DNA of 64,000 bases from Romanomermis culicivorax. Its lineage: Eukaryota > Nematoda > Enoplea > Mermithida > Mermithidae. The stretch is from assembly GCA_963922205.1 (NCBI GenBank), contig CAWUHX010000215.1, positions 310,001-374,000 on the forward strand. The letters run 5' to 3'. A program made the translations under genes and the position numbers. The notes under the pieces are model-generated. The model searched no databases. It was not told the origin of the DNA and saw nothing but the letters and a program-made list of their open reading frames with translations. Positions within the stretch are counted from its first letter, which is position 1. Each line of letters starts with the position of its first letter. This document shows positions 12,338 through 24,545 of this stretch, in pieces.

Positions 12338-15300
12338 TCAGTGATGAGCGCGACTGTGGGCCATTTCGTAGTCGAAAACTGGGTCCAAGTCGCCTTTCGT
12401 CCAGTTGAAATGCTTGAAATCTGCTTCTTTCTGACGCCAACCGGACATGGCTTCTTCCTCTTAAAAACAGAACATTTGAGAACAATCTATAGTCCGCTTT
12501 TCTCGAAATGTTTGTAAATATTAAGTGGCAAGCAAGTATAGATTTCATATTTTTGCCATTTCATGTGAACAATATGTTGTGCAGGACCGTGGCACTATTC
12601 AACTAACTATATTTTTTGAGTAAAAACAAGAGCTTTATGTTAAAACCTTTGAGGGCAGTGCTTGTGTACGGTCCTTTTCCAATTTATAAGCATTTCATAA
12701 AGAAAACACTACCATACCATACATGCACATAGGGGGTAGGAGGGTAGTGAACTTCCTACCTGAGACCCCAGACATCCCCTGGCCCAAAAAAACTTCAAAC
12801 AACCCCCTGAACTTTTTTCAAGACAGCTTTTTTGATGACGTTCATGCTTTTCCAGATTTTCTGGCAGGAGGGTTTACCCTCTACCCCTATGTGCATGTAC
12901 GATCAATATTAATTTCTCTTTAACCAAACCGCATAACTTTCATCTTAATCTTATTATAGAAAAAAATTGCATTACTAGTTAAATTTTGGTCACATTGTTT
13001 ACAATTGACTATATTTAAATAGGCGACGAGTTCGAAAACAACTCGACTAATAAAAATTTAAGTTATTCACTAGTTGTCCGTACTAGAGATGTATCGGGGA
13101 CCCAGACCCGAAATTACCCGATTATTTTGTTGGAATCGGACCCGAAGAAATTGTTACAATTTTGATTCGGGTCTGATGTACAAAATAGTCATTCAGCTTA
13201 AAACAAATACCCACGATAAAGAATGTGATGGTACATCAAATAACTGATGAAATATGAAAAATAACAAATCAACACTTTATTGCTTGGATCATTTTGAGGT
13301 TGGCTCAGATTTAAAGTCTACAGCAACCAAGTTATATTTCAAAAATAGTTTTTTGGCCGTTTTCTATGTAGTTGTCGTCTTTTCAGTCTAGATGTTTATT
13401 AATGATATTAACCTAAGGATCCAAAATGAAATTATAGAGATGCTTAGTCGTTAATATTTCATGAGAGATAAGTTGCTGAAATCGATTTATTGTACTTCAA
13501 CTAAACCATACGATTTCGATATAATGTTGTCTCTCATATCCATCTTAAAATGCAGTTATTGAGAAGTTCGATCTCGAATATGATAAGTTGAAAATGAATC
13601 ATAGCCAGAAATAGGTATATATTGTGTGGTTTTACATACTGCGTTTGAAAAATTTTTTCTAATGTACTTTTCACGTTTTACACTTTTTTAAGTGCCCAAA
13701 ACGAGCACTTGAAAAAAAGTGGAAAAAAGCCGAAAAAATCATCTAGACCTTTTTTCGGACACTTTGCCATAGGACACCGCAGAATATTTTCATCATTTTT
13801 GTAGGTACTAATGTCAAAAATATTGCGTTAAAATTTCAATACGATTTGTGTACCGTTTTTTGACTTGTAGCGATTGGCACACACAGCACTGTCATTCGAA
13901 TATATTTTTTTTGAATCTGAATGAATCCTCAGCCAATAAAGTTCTGATAAAAATGGATTCGCTATCAGCTATATAATAAATTGAAAGAAAAATGTGGCTT
14001 GGAAGCTAGATAAATTTTGATTTATCTAGCTTTGATATTTACTCAACGACATGATTCAAATGAAAGGTCAAAAATTTAAATTTTTTTATAAAATTTCAGA
14101 AATCGAGTCATTTTGAAGTTTCTTTACGCGAAAACGCAAGACTTATTCCACCGTACTTTGTTGTTTTTGAAAGGCACTATCGATTATCATTTCATTCATC
14201 TGTATCTGGCTAACCTCAAGTGGTGTGAAACGGGGTGCCTTCTACTCTAGAGAATTTTCCAACACCTTACAATATAGGCCCGAGTCAGGCAGAGGTCATT
14301 TATTTTGTAACATTATTCGCAGGTTCGACTTTTTTCGATTCAATTACTGAAAAAAATTATGTTGCATCTTTTCCGAGACACCCTGCGGCACAATCATTAC
14401 AAATAGATCGATGAAATTGTGCCAGTTTTTCGATCAACATCTCTTCTTTTTATTCATTCAATCAGAACGTTTTTAATGTTTCCTGCATCCGATTGATGGC
14501 ATATTATTTTAGTATCAACCTTCAAGATGTGGAGAGTTCCACGGCTTCCAAAACGGTACACAAACCTGATTTAAATTTTAATACAATGTGCTAGACATTA
14601 GTGGCTACAGAAATAAAGAAAAAATTCCACCGCATCTTATAGGAGAGTGCATAAAAAAGGCTACAAATGACTCTTTCAGATTACGTCAACTTGATTTTTG
14701 ACACTTTAAAATGGTATTAAAAGTGTAAAGTAAGATGTCAGCAAATTTCTCAGACTGAAAAATGCCAAAAAATGTAAAACTTCCAACTTTTGGAGTGCTG
14801 TAGGTGCGCGAATTGTGCCGAGTAAATACCTACTCAGCATGTAAAACCACTCAATTTTCAGATATTATTAATTTCCAACTTATCGTAGGTCAATCGAGCA
14901 GTAGGCCAAATCTTTCAAAAATCGTGTCTGAATGATGTCACACAGAATAGCGTGCGGAAAAACATAACGGACTCGGACACGAAATTACCTGAATATTTTG
15001 CTGCAGCCGGACCCGATATTTTCAAAATTTTGGACCCGATACATCTCTGGTCCGTACAGATGAAAATTATTTTAGCCCAATAACAATAAAATTGATTCAT
15101 TCCAAAGGAAAATATACAAAAAGGACCAAAATTTTCAAGAGTGCGTAGCAGCACATATCGAACATGGAAAGTACGACTATCCGAGGCATTACTAAAAATA
15201 GCATATTTCGCTTACTTAGATGTGCGACGTGTTCCTTATGCTCATCTTTAGCTTTCCAATCGGGAGTTCTCACTAGAAATAGTACCACAATAAACAATTG

Positions 15301-16153
15301 TTAAAATATAAATCACAGAATTTTAAGGATACAACGGGGCAGATAATTCACAAATTTATATATTTTAACAGAAAAAGTGGTAAATATTTAGATGACAGAT
15401 CACGGTGACACTAAAGTTCAGAACTTCCACTTATTTTCAAAGGCATAAAAATGTGCGAAGAGTTATCGTGGCTGCAGAAGCCTACCTGAGGAACAGTATT
15501 ATTTAATAAAATTTCCAAAAGCAGCAAATCTTTCATGAGATTAAAAGGGACGGAGGAGGGAATTGGAAAAATCGACAAAAAATATTTTTTTCGTGTTTTT
15601 TTGTATTCAAAATGATAATTTCAACTTAACATACTGTGATTCAATGCGTCAGATAGATAATAACAATAAAATTCGGTTTCCAGGTCGGACAACATCATTC
15701 CTAACAACCGAATCATCTTTTCATGAAAATAGGCGAAAAAACGCTTGACACTCGGTATTACGCATGCTGTAAAGTGTTAGACTGTTTTTCCTTACAGGGC
15801 GCCAGTAGATAATACCAAAGGTATATGAGGAAAGGTCCCAAATAAACGAAATATCGGCATTGGTTATTATGCTCCCAAATGAAACGCCAAGGTGAATTGC
15901 GAAGTTTGGCCGTTGACGTAAATGGTTCGATCATAGCACGAGGATGGGGCGGAATTTCGAACGGTGGAAAAGAGTACTCCTTGTAAACGTAATTGTCGTT
16001 CGTCAACCACGAGCTTTTCAACTTCTTTTTGTAACATTCGGGCATTGAGTAGGCCTGAGGATCGGCGGCCTTTAAATCGTGGGCCAATCGGACGCCCGTG
16101 CGTCTTGGGCAGGTTTTGGATAACAAAAGTTTGTTCATGGTTTCGAATAATCC
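12338..16153 (-). CDS. Small single-pass protein, tentative complex I subunit NDUFB6 (B17)-like, three exons
   Basis: Exons on the minus strand: 16153-15796 (ATG at 16138), 15272-15216 and 12459-12338 (TGA at 12340-12338). Phases match (T|TG, A|AG), giving 173 residues. The N-terminal half is basic and hydrophilic (MNKLLLSKTCPRRTG), followed by LRNSPWRFIWEHNNQ and one transmembrane segment, YFVYLGPFLIYLWYYLLAP, then a charged tail rich in Lys, Glu and Trp ending HSRAHH. The SPWR box just before a single membrane helix, a WL motif upstream and a His-rich end recall NDUFB6/B17, an accessory subunit of mitochondrial NADH:ubiquinone oxidoreductase in the inner membrane. That assignment is recognition by pattern only. 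The exons and frame are much better supported than the name. The bases before ATG follow a TTTTTCCAG acceptor, so a 5' UTR intron or spliced-leader site is likely. Confidence 0.62.
12720..12900. mobile_element. MITE with 25-27 bp imperfect inverted ends, in an intron
   Basis: Left end ACATGCACATAGGGGGTAGG, right end CTACCCCTATGTGCATGT. The arms are imperfect by single-base G insertions and enclose about 120 bp. It lies in intron 2 of the 12-16 kb gene. No secure TSD was found. Confidence 0.65.
13084..15049. mobile_element. Non-autonomous hAT-type element, 1,966 bp, long imperfect inverted repeat
   Basis: Terminal inverted repeats TAGAGATGTATCGGG / CCCGATACATCTCTG are bounded by a perfect 8-bp TSD, GTCCGTAC, at 13076-13083 and 15050-15057. 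The 8-bp duplication and YAGAGATG ends are those of hAT elements. There is no transposase reading frame. Inner parts also match in inverse orientation (near 13,800-13,870 against 14,545-14,640), so much of the element can fold on itself. It sits in intron 2 of the 12-16 kb gene. Confidence 0.88.
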
Positions 16154-19100
16154 CTGGAAAAACAAAAACCATTACTAAAAATGTAGCCGTAGATCAGACA
16201 CATTGTTTCTTCTAAATTCACGAAAAGCTTTTAAATCATCCGGAAAATTTTTAAACTTAGTTGAGTTTTTTTGAGGCTTGTCGGTTTCGGTTTTTGAATT
16301 TCTGAATCTGCAGTTTATGGTTTTTCTAATTCCAATGCCGCGGTTTCGGTTATAGTGAGTTAAAAAACAATCTTCAACAAAAAAAAGTGGCTAACAACAA
16401 ATGTCAAGAAACATATTGTGCATGAAAATCTGCTATACAAAGTCAAAAACAGTTGTTCTTGTGAATAACATTAACAGATCAAGTTTTTGATGCTGGAGAT
16501 ATGAAGTTGGGCTGTTAGATTGAAATCATAACCGAGTTCGTACAATTCTTGGTGAAACTGTGTTTGAATCGAATTTATTTGAAGGAGTTTACTTCTCGTA
16601 TTGTTTTGAGTTTCAGCTTGTCATCTGAATCATCAAGCAGCTATTAATTTTTATTTGACAAAAACTGTTCAATCGATATTCAATTGGAACTGTATTTTGG
16701 CTAATGAACTGTATCCATAATATCTATCAGGTCCAGACGTCCCCAAGGTCAGATTTTTAAGGTAGGGGTAAATTCGGAATTTTGCCTGGGTAGTGTAGCT
16801 AAATGTTCACTAAACACGTCAATTTGTCACAAAATTGGGCAACCAGCGACCAATTTTTAGGACTTTAGGTAGGGGTAATACCACCTCATACACCTCCCTA
16901 TGGGGCAGTCTGATCAGATCCCTACTATCAAACACTGAAAATTTTTCTCCACATTTCTCATTCCTTGGAAACGTAGAATGTTTCTATCGACTGGAGAACA
17001 AGATTTATCTAAGATTTGATTAGAAAATTTGTTTATACCTGGTCAAACATTAATCTCATGTGGAACTAATGGTGAGTTACAGACTACTCTATAGGGAGTG
17101 TATAAACATTCTAATATATTTGGAGCTAGCAATTAACCAAAAACTGAAAAAAGTTGAACTTTTCAACTTTTACGGTCAGATAATGTCAAAATAGATTGGT
17201 TCCAACGGATCTACATCATAAAAATGAAGGCTTCAAAAAAATTTAGCGGCAGACATTCAATCTTGGATCGAAATACTGTTAGTTAGGCGCCTAGCGTTGG
17301 AAAATTTTTATGATTTTGACATTTTTGAACGCTGGAAAACGAAACCTTCCAACATTTATTCCATGTAGATAAAAGGTCTAAATTTTCAGCGAATCCAATG
17401 AGTTTTTCGGTCGATTAAAATACAAAAATCATGTTAGGAACATGCAACTAAAATTTAAAAATTAGGGAAGCAACTAATAATTTGGATTCCAGCAATAACA
17501 TCTGTCATTGTCCTACTCTGATGATGCTTGAATAGTCTAAATGCGAAAAGTTTATGTTCACAAAATACAGAAAAATTTAAAGACCTTAAAAAGATTGTGT
17601 AAAAATAATCGAGCAAAGTCTTGATTTTCGTCAAATGAGTCCGAAAACAATACAAGACCAAACATTCATCCATAATATGTTGATCCTTAAAAGCTATAAA
17701 CATAAGCTAAGGCGACATTTTCTAACCGCGCATTAGAAATACAGCGAAAAGTATAAATCATTTTGAATTCGGCGCGGAACGCTGAAAAATTCCCCTTATT
17801 CACGTAAATTCATTAGCGGAAAAATTAAAATTCGTTACAGCGTTGCTGCAGTAACGAAATAAAAATTATTTCAGTTGATTATACATAACCTCAGCAAAGA
17901 AGCAAACAATTTCAGCGTACGATAGTGAATCTGTCTTCAACATATCGTTGCGGTATTTGAATATCACTCACGTTTTTTTTCATCTCGGTATCGTGGTTTA
18001 CTGTAGCCAAAAATTCTGAATTCCGCGATGATAGTTACGACACTTTTGAGCAGAGTTGGGAAAAAACCCATTTACCAAATTTCAAATTCGGATTTTCTGT
18101 GGTTTTATCAGGGTTCTTTTTTAATTTCACAATGGTGGATCTGAACCAAGTAAAAATAAAGCAAAAGCAACTTCACTTAAGTTTTATTTTTCATGAAGCA
18201 AAATATTTTCAGATCATATTACCTGATTGTAAAACAAAAATACACAAATCAGTCAGCATAATAGATAAAATCCCTCTACACGGCCGACAAAATTGTTGGC
18301 ATTAAATTTTATGATGCAGATGACAATCGATTACCTAACTTGATGTGAACAAAACCAGATGTAGAAAAAATACGATCTGATGACCCAGTGGAGACCACCA
18401 ACCAAGGAATACGCTTGATTATAACATGACAAAATAAATTCAGCCTGTTTGTCACTATTAGTCTTAAAGTACGTACTCTCAAGGCAGCCTTAACCCATTC
18501 GCTAAACAATTCAGGATTCGGGAAGCTGGATCTTAATTTTTGAGCATGAATTTCCGATAAAATCAATGAAAAATGATCTAAAAAACTGAAATTAGACTTA
18601 GCTGCCTAGTGCCGCCAAAAAATGGCAAACTCCTTCAATTTCAGCCCATTTTCAGACGCGAAAAGCTGCCAGCTGCCCCTCTCTCCTGGGGTTCTGCTGT
18701 CTCCTTCAAATATTTAGGGCTGCTCAAGTCAGCTCACGAGCTGTTAAGCTGTTAATGACTGTAAGCAGTAAGAATAACAAAAACTAACAGTTACAAGCAG
18801 GGCCGTGCGCAGGATTTTTTAATGGGGGGGGCGGACTAGATTTTTTCACTGAATAGCCCCAGAAAATGTTGATCTTACGCGGATATACTGTGTGCATCAC
18901 CGTTTTTTTTCCTCGAAGATTTTTTCTACATGGGAACCGGACCCAAAATTTTTTTCCTCATTTTCCAAAAATTTTCCACATTTTTAAAAACGCTTATAAT
19001 GTGGCTACGGATGCTTTTATATGCGTTTTACGACCATACCCAAGCATTTTGTTGCATTTTAGAGTCAGAAACCTGCAAAATGAGGAAAAAATTGAGAAAA

Positions 19101-20048
19101 TTCTGGTTATGTTAGTCAAAATAAGCTCATGAAGAATATATTAATGTTCTACAGGAGTGGGTGAAGCATGTTAACGATAGAGTTCTCAGGAATCTGCTAT
19201 TAACATTTCTGTGCTTCCGATTAGAATCATCTAATTTTATTTTTTCTTGGTCCGGCGCGGAAAGGGGGAAAAATTTTTTGGATTTTAAATTTCTAAAACG
19301 CTGGAAAATGAACCTTCAAGACGTTGAGAAATAAATTAAAATCAAACTGATGAAGTGAGATTTGTAACAAATTCCGGCGCGAAGCGCCGGAAACACTTTT
19401 CGGGTTTTTATATTCTAAAACGACGCTGGAAAATAAATCTCTCCAACAGATATTCAAGTAAAAAAAGTAAAAAAGTTTAATTAGCGCAAGCAAACTGAAC
19501 ATACATTAAGATACATCAAAACAATTCCTCAAACGAAAAAAGCAATGAACGTCAAAAAAGGATAAAATTAAAGCTAAACGAAATGCAATTAAAGCAGAAT
19601 TAAAATGCTGCGCAAGGTCAAAAAAGCTGTGGTAGCATTAATATTTGACCTATATACTAAAATTTTGTAGTTTTAATCTAAAAACGCTACTGTTTCTGCT
19701 TGAGACGATGTTTTCAGGTAACTTATTTCAAAGTGGTACAGATTCATGAAAAAATATTTTTTCAGGTCAGTTCTCGGGATGTCTATTTTCAACGTTATAT
19801 TATTCTGGGATCTGGTGTTTGTATGTACGACGGCACTAAATTAATGAATATTAAGATCAGTTCCTCCATTTATGATCTTAACATGACCAAATCATTCTTG
19901 ATTCTCCTTTTAACGTTTCGAGTTTGACTATTTTTAACCTATCCACATAATCATGTTCAGGGTAACCAAGAACACGTTTCGTAAAATATCTCTGAACTTT
20001 TTCAATCAATGCTGCATCATGTTAAGTGTGAGGGGACTAAACAGGCGT
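16154..20048. other. Gene-poor repeat-rich region
   Basis: No gene is supported. A frame at 18,566-18,484 reads as a plausible exon ending at GTACGT, but no partner exon was confirmed. Near 17.3, 17.77, 19.25 and 19.37 kb there are degenerate copies of a repeat with a GGCGC hairpin and a core like AACGCTGGAAAATGAA. At 18,800 a sequence starting CAGGGCCGTGCGCAGGA resembles a transposon end with no partner seen. Confidence 0.4.
19373..19450. repeat. GC-hairpin repeat family, copy A
   Basis: CCGGCGCGAAGCGCCGG is a perfect palindromic hairpin in AT-rich DNA. It is followed here by a divergent tail containing ACGACGCTGGAAAATAAA. Sequence left of the hairpin is unrelated between copies, so the hairpin marks the end of the repeat. 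Confidence 0.6.
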
Positions 20049-20477
20049 ATTCCAACCAGGGTTGGCAAAAACCAAACTTTTGAAATTTCGACTTTTTGGT
20101 TTTTTGGTTTTTTAATGGTTTTTTTGGTTTTTCTATGGTTTTTTAGTGGTTTTTTTCTGGTTTAATTCTTTAGAATGTTTGGTACATCAAAATTACTATG
20201 TAAAAAACTGCTGGAAGCTCCCTGTATCATCTAAGACTAGTTAGGGAGCCTTAAAATAGCGGCTATAAGTATTAATCTTATCGGAAGTGTCATTATTTTA
20301 TGCTATAGGAAATGCCTATTATAGCAATAGAAATACAGTAATAGTGGGCACATAAGAAAGGAACCATTAGTGAAGAACATAAGAAAAGTAAAAATGGAAC
20401 AGAGCATGCGATGGGGTAAATTCAAGGGAAAGAAGAAAAATTACAAATAAAGAGGAATATACAATACACAATGTACG

Positions 20478-20672
20478 CATACCTGTACTTGGGGGGGTTG
20501 GGGGGGGACCCCCCCCCCCCAACTCGGCCAACCCTATACCCAAAATCATTCCCCCCCAGTTTGGAAGAAAAATTTTTTTTTCAATAAAGTGTATGTTTTT
20601 TGGCCTTTTTTGGGAAAAATTTCGACTTTTTCCTACCCCCCCCCCCAACTGGTCGGAGGTCTTACAGGTATG
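20478..20672. mobile_element. Nested 195-bp element with poly-G/C arms and 8-bp TSD
   Basis: Ends CATACCTGTA and TACAGGTATG are followed inward by runs of G and C respectively, so the arms can pair. A perfect 8-bp TSD AATGTACG lies at 20470-20477 and 20673-20680. It is inserted within the 20057-22730 element. The size class and TSD suggest a hAT-type MITE. Confidence 0.8.
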
Positions 20673-21410
20673 AATGTACGTGATCAAAACTCAAAAGAAA
20701 TCAACTACAGAATTTTATCAATGCATCACATATACATATGCACAGAAAAGTTGAAATGACAAAATTTTTAAGCATACCGTTTTCGATAAGAGGGTTTTAA
20801 ATTGATAGATTATTACATGTTATTAATATTACAAACTGCACTTTAAGGTCACACATGGACATTTCTGATGTTTCCAAATTTTTGTTTTTCAAACGTGTCT
20901 GCGAGCTATAACTACAGCAAATGGGTCTTATTATATATATTATTCTCGCTTGCATGATAGATACATATTTTTGTATGATTTTTTCTATTTAGTAGCGACG
21001 TCAAGTCACATAAAAATGAGCCACTCAAAAGCTCTTCTCTTTGTCAACCTACAGTATGCTTAACTGATCTGTATAAAATTTTATTATTGTTGTCTCATTT
21101 ATATTTTGAAATTTCGAGCTAAGAAAATTAATAAGCTTAAAGTAACAATAAATTCAGGATATTAAACTCAATCATATTTTATAACATTTTGATGATGATA
21201 TGGATCAATGGATGTCACCCCGTATGGTCGAAGTACACTCCACGAAAGATTTAGTGTCTACTTTTTTGTGAGCAAATTATAGCAAAGTTGACTCATGTAC
21301 TAAATGTGTGCTTGCAAGATGGATACAACGGATATCGATTGATTCATATTACATCTTTTGAGTACGAAATGTATCATGAAAATACGACTTTTTTATACTT
21401 CGTAGTGAGG

Positions 21411-22520
21411 CAGGGTTTTTTTTTGACCTACGAGTCACAAGCCAAGTGGCTTGTTGACCTAAAATTTTACAAGCCATTCCAAATTTTTACAAGCTAATTT
21501 TATAATATCAGTATACGTGAATAAATTCCAATGCTAGGTTATTTTTTTAAAGAAATGTATATATTGAGCATCACGGCAATTGATCAAAAAAGAGATGTCA
21601 TTCAACATTATTCAATAACATTTTAGAGCTGTTAATTCATTAAAATTCAGGAAACATTTGGAATTTTTGAGTTTGATCGAAGTCTAATATCTACAATCAT
21701 TGTGGAACAAATTTTCCAGCAAACTATCCAAGAACATAATGACTTTGAATTACATGAGAAATCGACGGTTAAGTCCTCTATGATGACAAGTGAGAGCCCA
21801 AAAAAGCTATTAATCTTTCCTGCCTGAAACACTGGAAAAATTTTTTGGGTATTGACATTCTGCGATGCTGGAAAATCAATTTTACAAACACTTATTTGAA
21901 GAATTAGATTTGAATTTTCTGTTCAAAAGTCGTAATTTCTAGAATTTTATGTTTGAAAAATTTTAAAACCATTAATTTATTCACACAATCTCATGAACTT
22001 GGCCGAAAAGATATAAGTAAGAAGAGTAGAAATTTTCGAAAACTACTTCCATGAAGCTTTTGGATTGATTTTACATTAAGAAAGGAATAATCGCTTCAAA
22101 AAGTTTACAGACTTGACGTGATCTTTCTCAAAAAATGTGTCAAGGGAAAATGTGAATCTTCATTAAATATCAAGATGAAATATTGAAGATTACCAATTAA
22201 AACATGAGATAATACGTTTAAGATGATTAAAACTATTTAAGATTAAATGATAAGTGAAGGTAGACGTGTTAGGAGCAGCGGCTGAGCTAGGAAATAAATA
22301 ATAATACTTATTTAAGTTATAACCGGCGCGAAGCGCCGGAAAATTTTGAGATTACGACCTCCTAAAATGCACCAAAATGCATCTTTTCTGTATCCGATAT
22401 GATCAAACACATGACTCAAAAAATTCTGACAAGCCATTTTGGCTTGTTGGACTAAAATTCTACAAGCCATTTTGTCAGTCCAACAAGCCATGGCTTGTAA
22501 AATGCTAAAAAAAAACTATG
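21411..22520. mobile_element. Nested 1,110-bp element with 8-bp TSD
   Basis: Begins CAGGGTTTTTTTTTGACC and ends GCTAAAAAAAAACTATG, weakly inverted. A perfect 8-bp TSD TAGTGAGG lies at 21403-21410 and 22521-22528. Just inside both ends are inverted ACAAGCCA/TGGCTTGT blocks in several copies. It contains a GC-hairpin repeat at 22323, making a third level of nesting. Confidence 0.82.
22323..22390. repeat. GC-hairpin repeat family, copy B
   Basis: CCGGCGCGAAGCGCCGG followed by AAAATTTTGAGATTACGACC and an ACCAAAATGCAT segment. The tail matches copy C at 23,067 closely, while the left flank differs. Confidence 0.65.
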
Positions 22521-23065
22521 TAGTGAGGTCAATTCAACTAAATTAATTGTTTTGTTGATTTAGATAGACACCAATACATGCCTAGAAGATCGACTAATGT
22601 CAAAAAACAGTTTCCCAATGATTTTGGGAAAAAACCAAAAAAACCAAAAAACCAGAGATTTTCCAATTTTTTGGTTTTTTTAAAAAACCAAAAAACCAAA
22701 AACCAAAAAACCAAAGCCTTGCCAACCCTGATTCCAACACAAGCCTAAAGTAAGTTTTATAAGAATTAGTGAGAAGATATCATGAACAGAAGTTCTAAAA
22801 TCGCAGTCTAGAATGATGTCTTCAACTTCCATCTTCAATAAACGTAAAAAATCAAGTTACAAACGTTTAAAAAATTCCAAGAATCGAGAGAAAAATTGAG
22901 GGAATTGACGAAACATCTGAATTTTGGGCGACATAATTGACTGTTAACGATTAGAAAATGAAACGAGCTAACTTGATTGATAGAAACTGATGAGCATTAA
23001 TCAGTAAGTTGAAGTAGATATGCTAACGGCCGCGCCTGATAGAATATAGTAAAGATTGTACCCAT

Positions 23066-23220
23066 GACCGGCGCGAAGCGCCGGAAAATGTTGAGATTTT
23101 GACCCTTTTCAGTCCACCAAAATGCATTTTTTCGGTTTTGAATGTCCCAAAATTTTTTCCACGATGAGAAACATACCCTAAATTTTTTTCCTCACTGCGA
23201 AATGTTTTTCCTCAAAAGAC
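23066..23220. repeat. GC-hairpin repeat family, copy C
   Basis: The same hairpin, then AAAATGTTGAGATTTTGACC, CCACCAAAATGCATTTT and AT-rich sequence with TTTTTTCC runs. It is the longest copy in the window. No terminal duplication was found. Confidence 0.65.
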
Positions 23221-23695
23221 CTCATTTGAAGAAAAAAACGGTGCTGCTCGCGTGTACAAAAAAACACAGATCGAAAATATTATACCGTAACTACAGTAAA
23301 TCTGTACTCAAGCACAAAACAATTTCCGCACAATACATGCAGGAAAAATGGAAGAATAAACAACTGAAGTGATATTTTTTAAAATTTATTATATTTCTTC
23401 TCTTTATTTTCATCATTTATTTCTTCTATAACATCACAAAATGAACTCCTTATATAATATGAAAGTTTAGAAAGAACATCAGTTTGTTCAGTTGGATAAG
23501 CCGAGGCTACAATGCACCCTGCTGTGTAGAGTTCTTGTAATGTCTCTTGAAGATGTGGGGATATTGTAATTGTCAAATGGAATGCTCCATAATAAATGCA
23601 GTGACCCAAAAGAATTTATCGAATGTGCAACGGCTCTTGATGGAGCTGTAATGACCAGTTTTGGGAAGCACTTTACTTGATCCGGAAACAACGGA

Positions 23696-24545
23696 TGTTA
23701 CGGTGGACAAAGGGCGTGGGACGTGGTAGCAATGATAATATAAAATGACAGTCGACAGTCGCTTGATCGTCGATTATGAAAATGAACTGCGTGCTCGCTT
23801 GCAAATATAATAACAGCTCGGTTTAATTGCTTTCGAATAAAAACGGATTGCTTGCAAATGAAAAATGGCGCGAGATATCTAAAGCGATATGAACACAAGA
23901 ACTAACTAAATCATGCTTTGCTTCTCTTTAAATATGGCGCTTTTGGCTACTCCCTGGGCGTTGCAGGAGGTCTTGCTTCTGTCCATCTTCTTCCGCCAAT
24001 TGCCGCTTCCTGCTTTACTATTCTTGCTAATTTAGTTACGCCCTCCAATGCTTTTCTAGATCTGTATGCTTCTCGTGCCTTCTCTGTGCTTGCTTCCTAC
24101 GGTGGGCTTAGCCACACCTCTGTGCTTCTGTGCATGCTTCTGTATCTATTTCCTCTGTGTACACATGTTTTGTGGGACCGTCGCTACCGTTGCACTTGAG
24201 ACTACTGTCTGGCGGGGCTTCTACTTTTTACTGTGTGTAGGTGTTGTTTACGATTTGTATGAGGAATTTCGGTAGCCGTGGAATGTGTAGTTTAGTGTAG
24301 GTTCTAGGGGACCAGCTGCCGTTTGTGCAAATTAATTGGGGCGTCTTAATTGGGTCAATAGCGGCTATGGGGGTGTGGAAGGATCAAAATAAAGTACTTC
24401 ACATGACTTTACAGGAATGCTTGGGTGTGAATCCCAGACACCCTTTAGATGATAAATTACGAAAATGAAATAATATTTAATAAATGACTATCACATACAG
24501 TATGCTATATATTTACAGTACTGCATTAGCAGGTACGTTACAGAG
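23696..24545. other. Possible solo LTR or promoter-like segment
   Basis: This stretch is pyrimidine- and GC-richer than its surroundings. It starts TGTTACGGTGGAC, has a TATA-like TTTAAATA near 23,929 followed by a TCT/CTT-rich stretch, an AATAAA at about 24,389 and a late TACGTTACA. That is LTR-like order (U3, TATA, R, poly(A) signal), but no TSD or second copy was found, so the boundaries are guesses. Confidence 0.3.

Larger units (their letters stand above)
20057..22730. mobile_element. hAT-type element, 2,674 bp, with nested insertions
   Basis: Ends CAGGGTTGGCAA at 20057 and its complement at 22730 are followed inward by A/C-rich ACCAAAAAACC runs on one side and their complement on the other. 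A perfect 8-bp TSD, ATTCCAAC, lies at 20049-20056 and 22731-22738. CAGGG ends with an 8-bp TSD indicate the hAT superfamily. There is no transposase frame. Two further elements with their own TSDs sit inside (20478-20672 and 21411-22520), so the original element was about 1.4 kb. Confidence 0.88.

Noticed and set aside
15867..16172. A second minus-strand frame (RNHEQTFVIQNLPKTHG...) faintly like an ADAMTS prodomain
   Set aside because: It overlaps the other frame, which alone has matching splice phases to two downstream exons and a sensible ATG.
18484..18566. Exon-like stretch PNPELFSEWVKAALR ending at GTACGT
   Set aside because: Phase could join the 16,153 exon, but that exon already has its own ATG, and no other partner was found.
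18795..18850. CAGGGCCGTGCGCAGGA transposon-like end
   Set aside because: No inverted partner or TSD was found within the window, so no element can be delimited.
23918..24199. 93-codon hydrophobic frame
   Set aside because: The Leu/Cys-rich sequence reflects the pyrimidine-rich, LTR-like DNA rather than a protein family.
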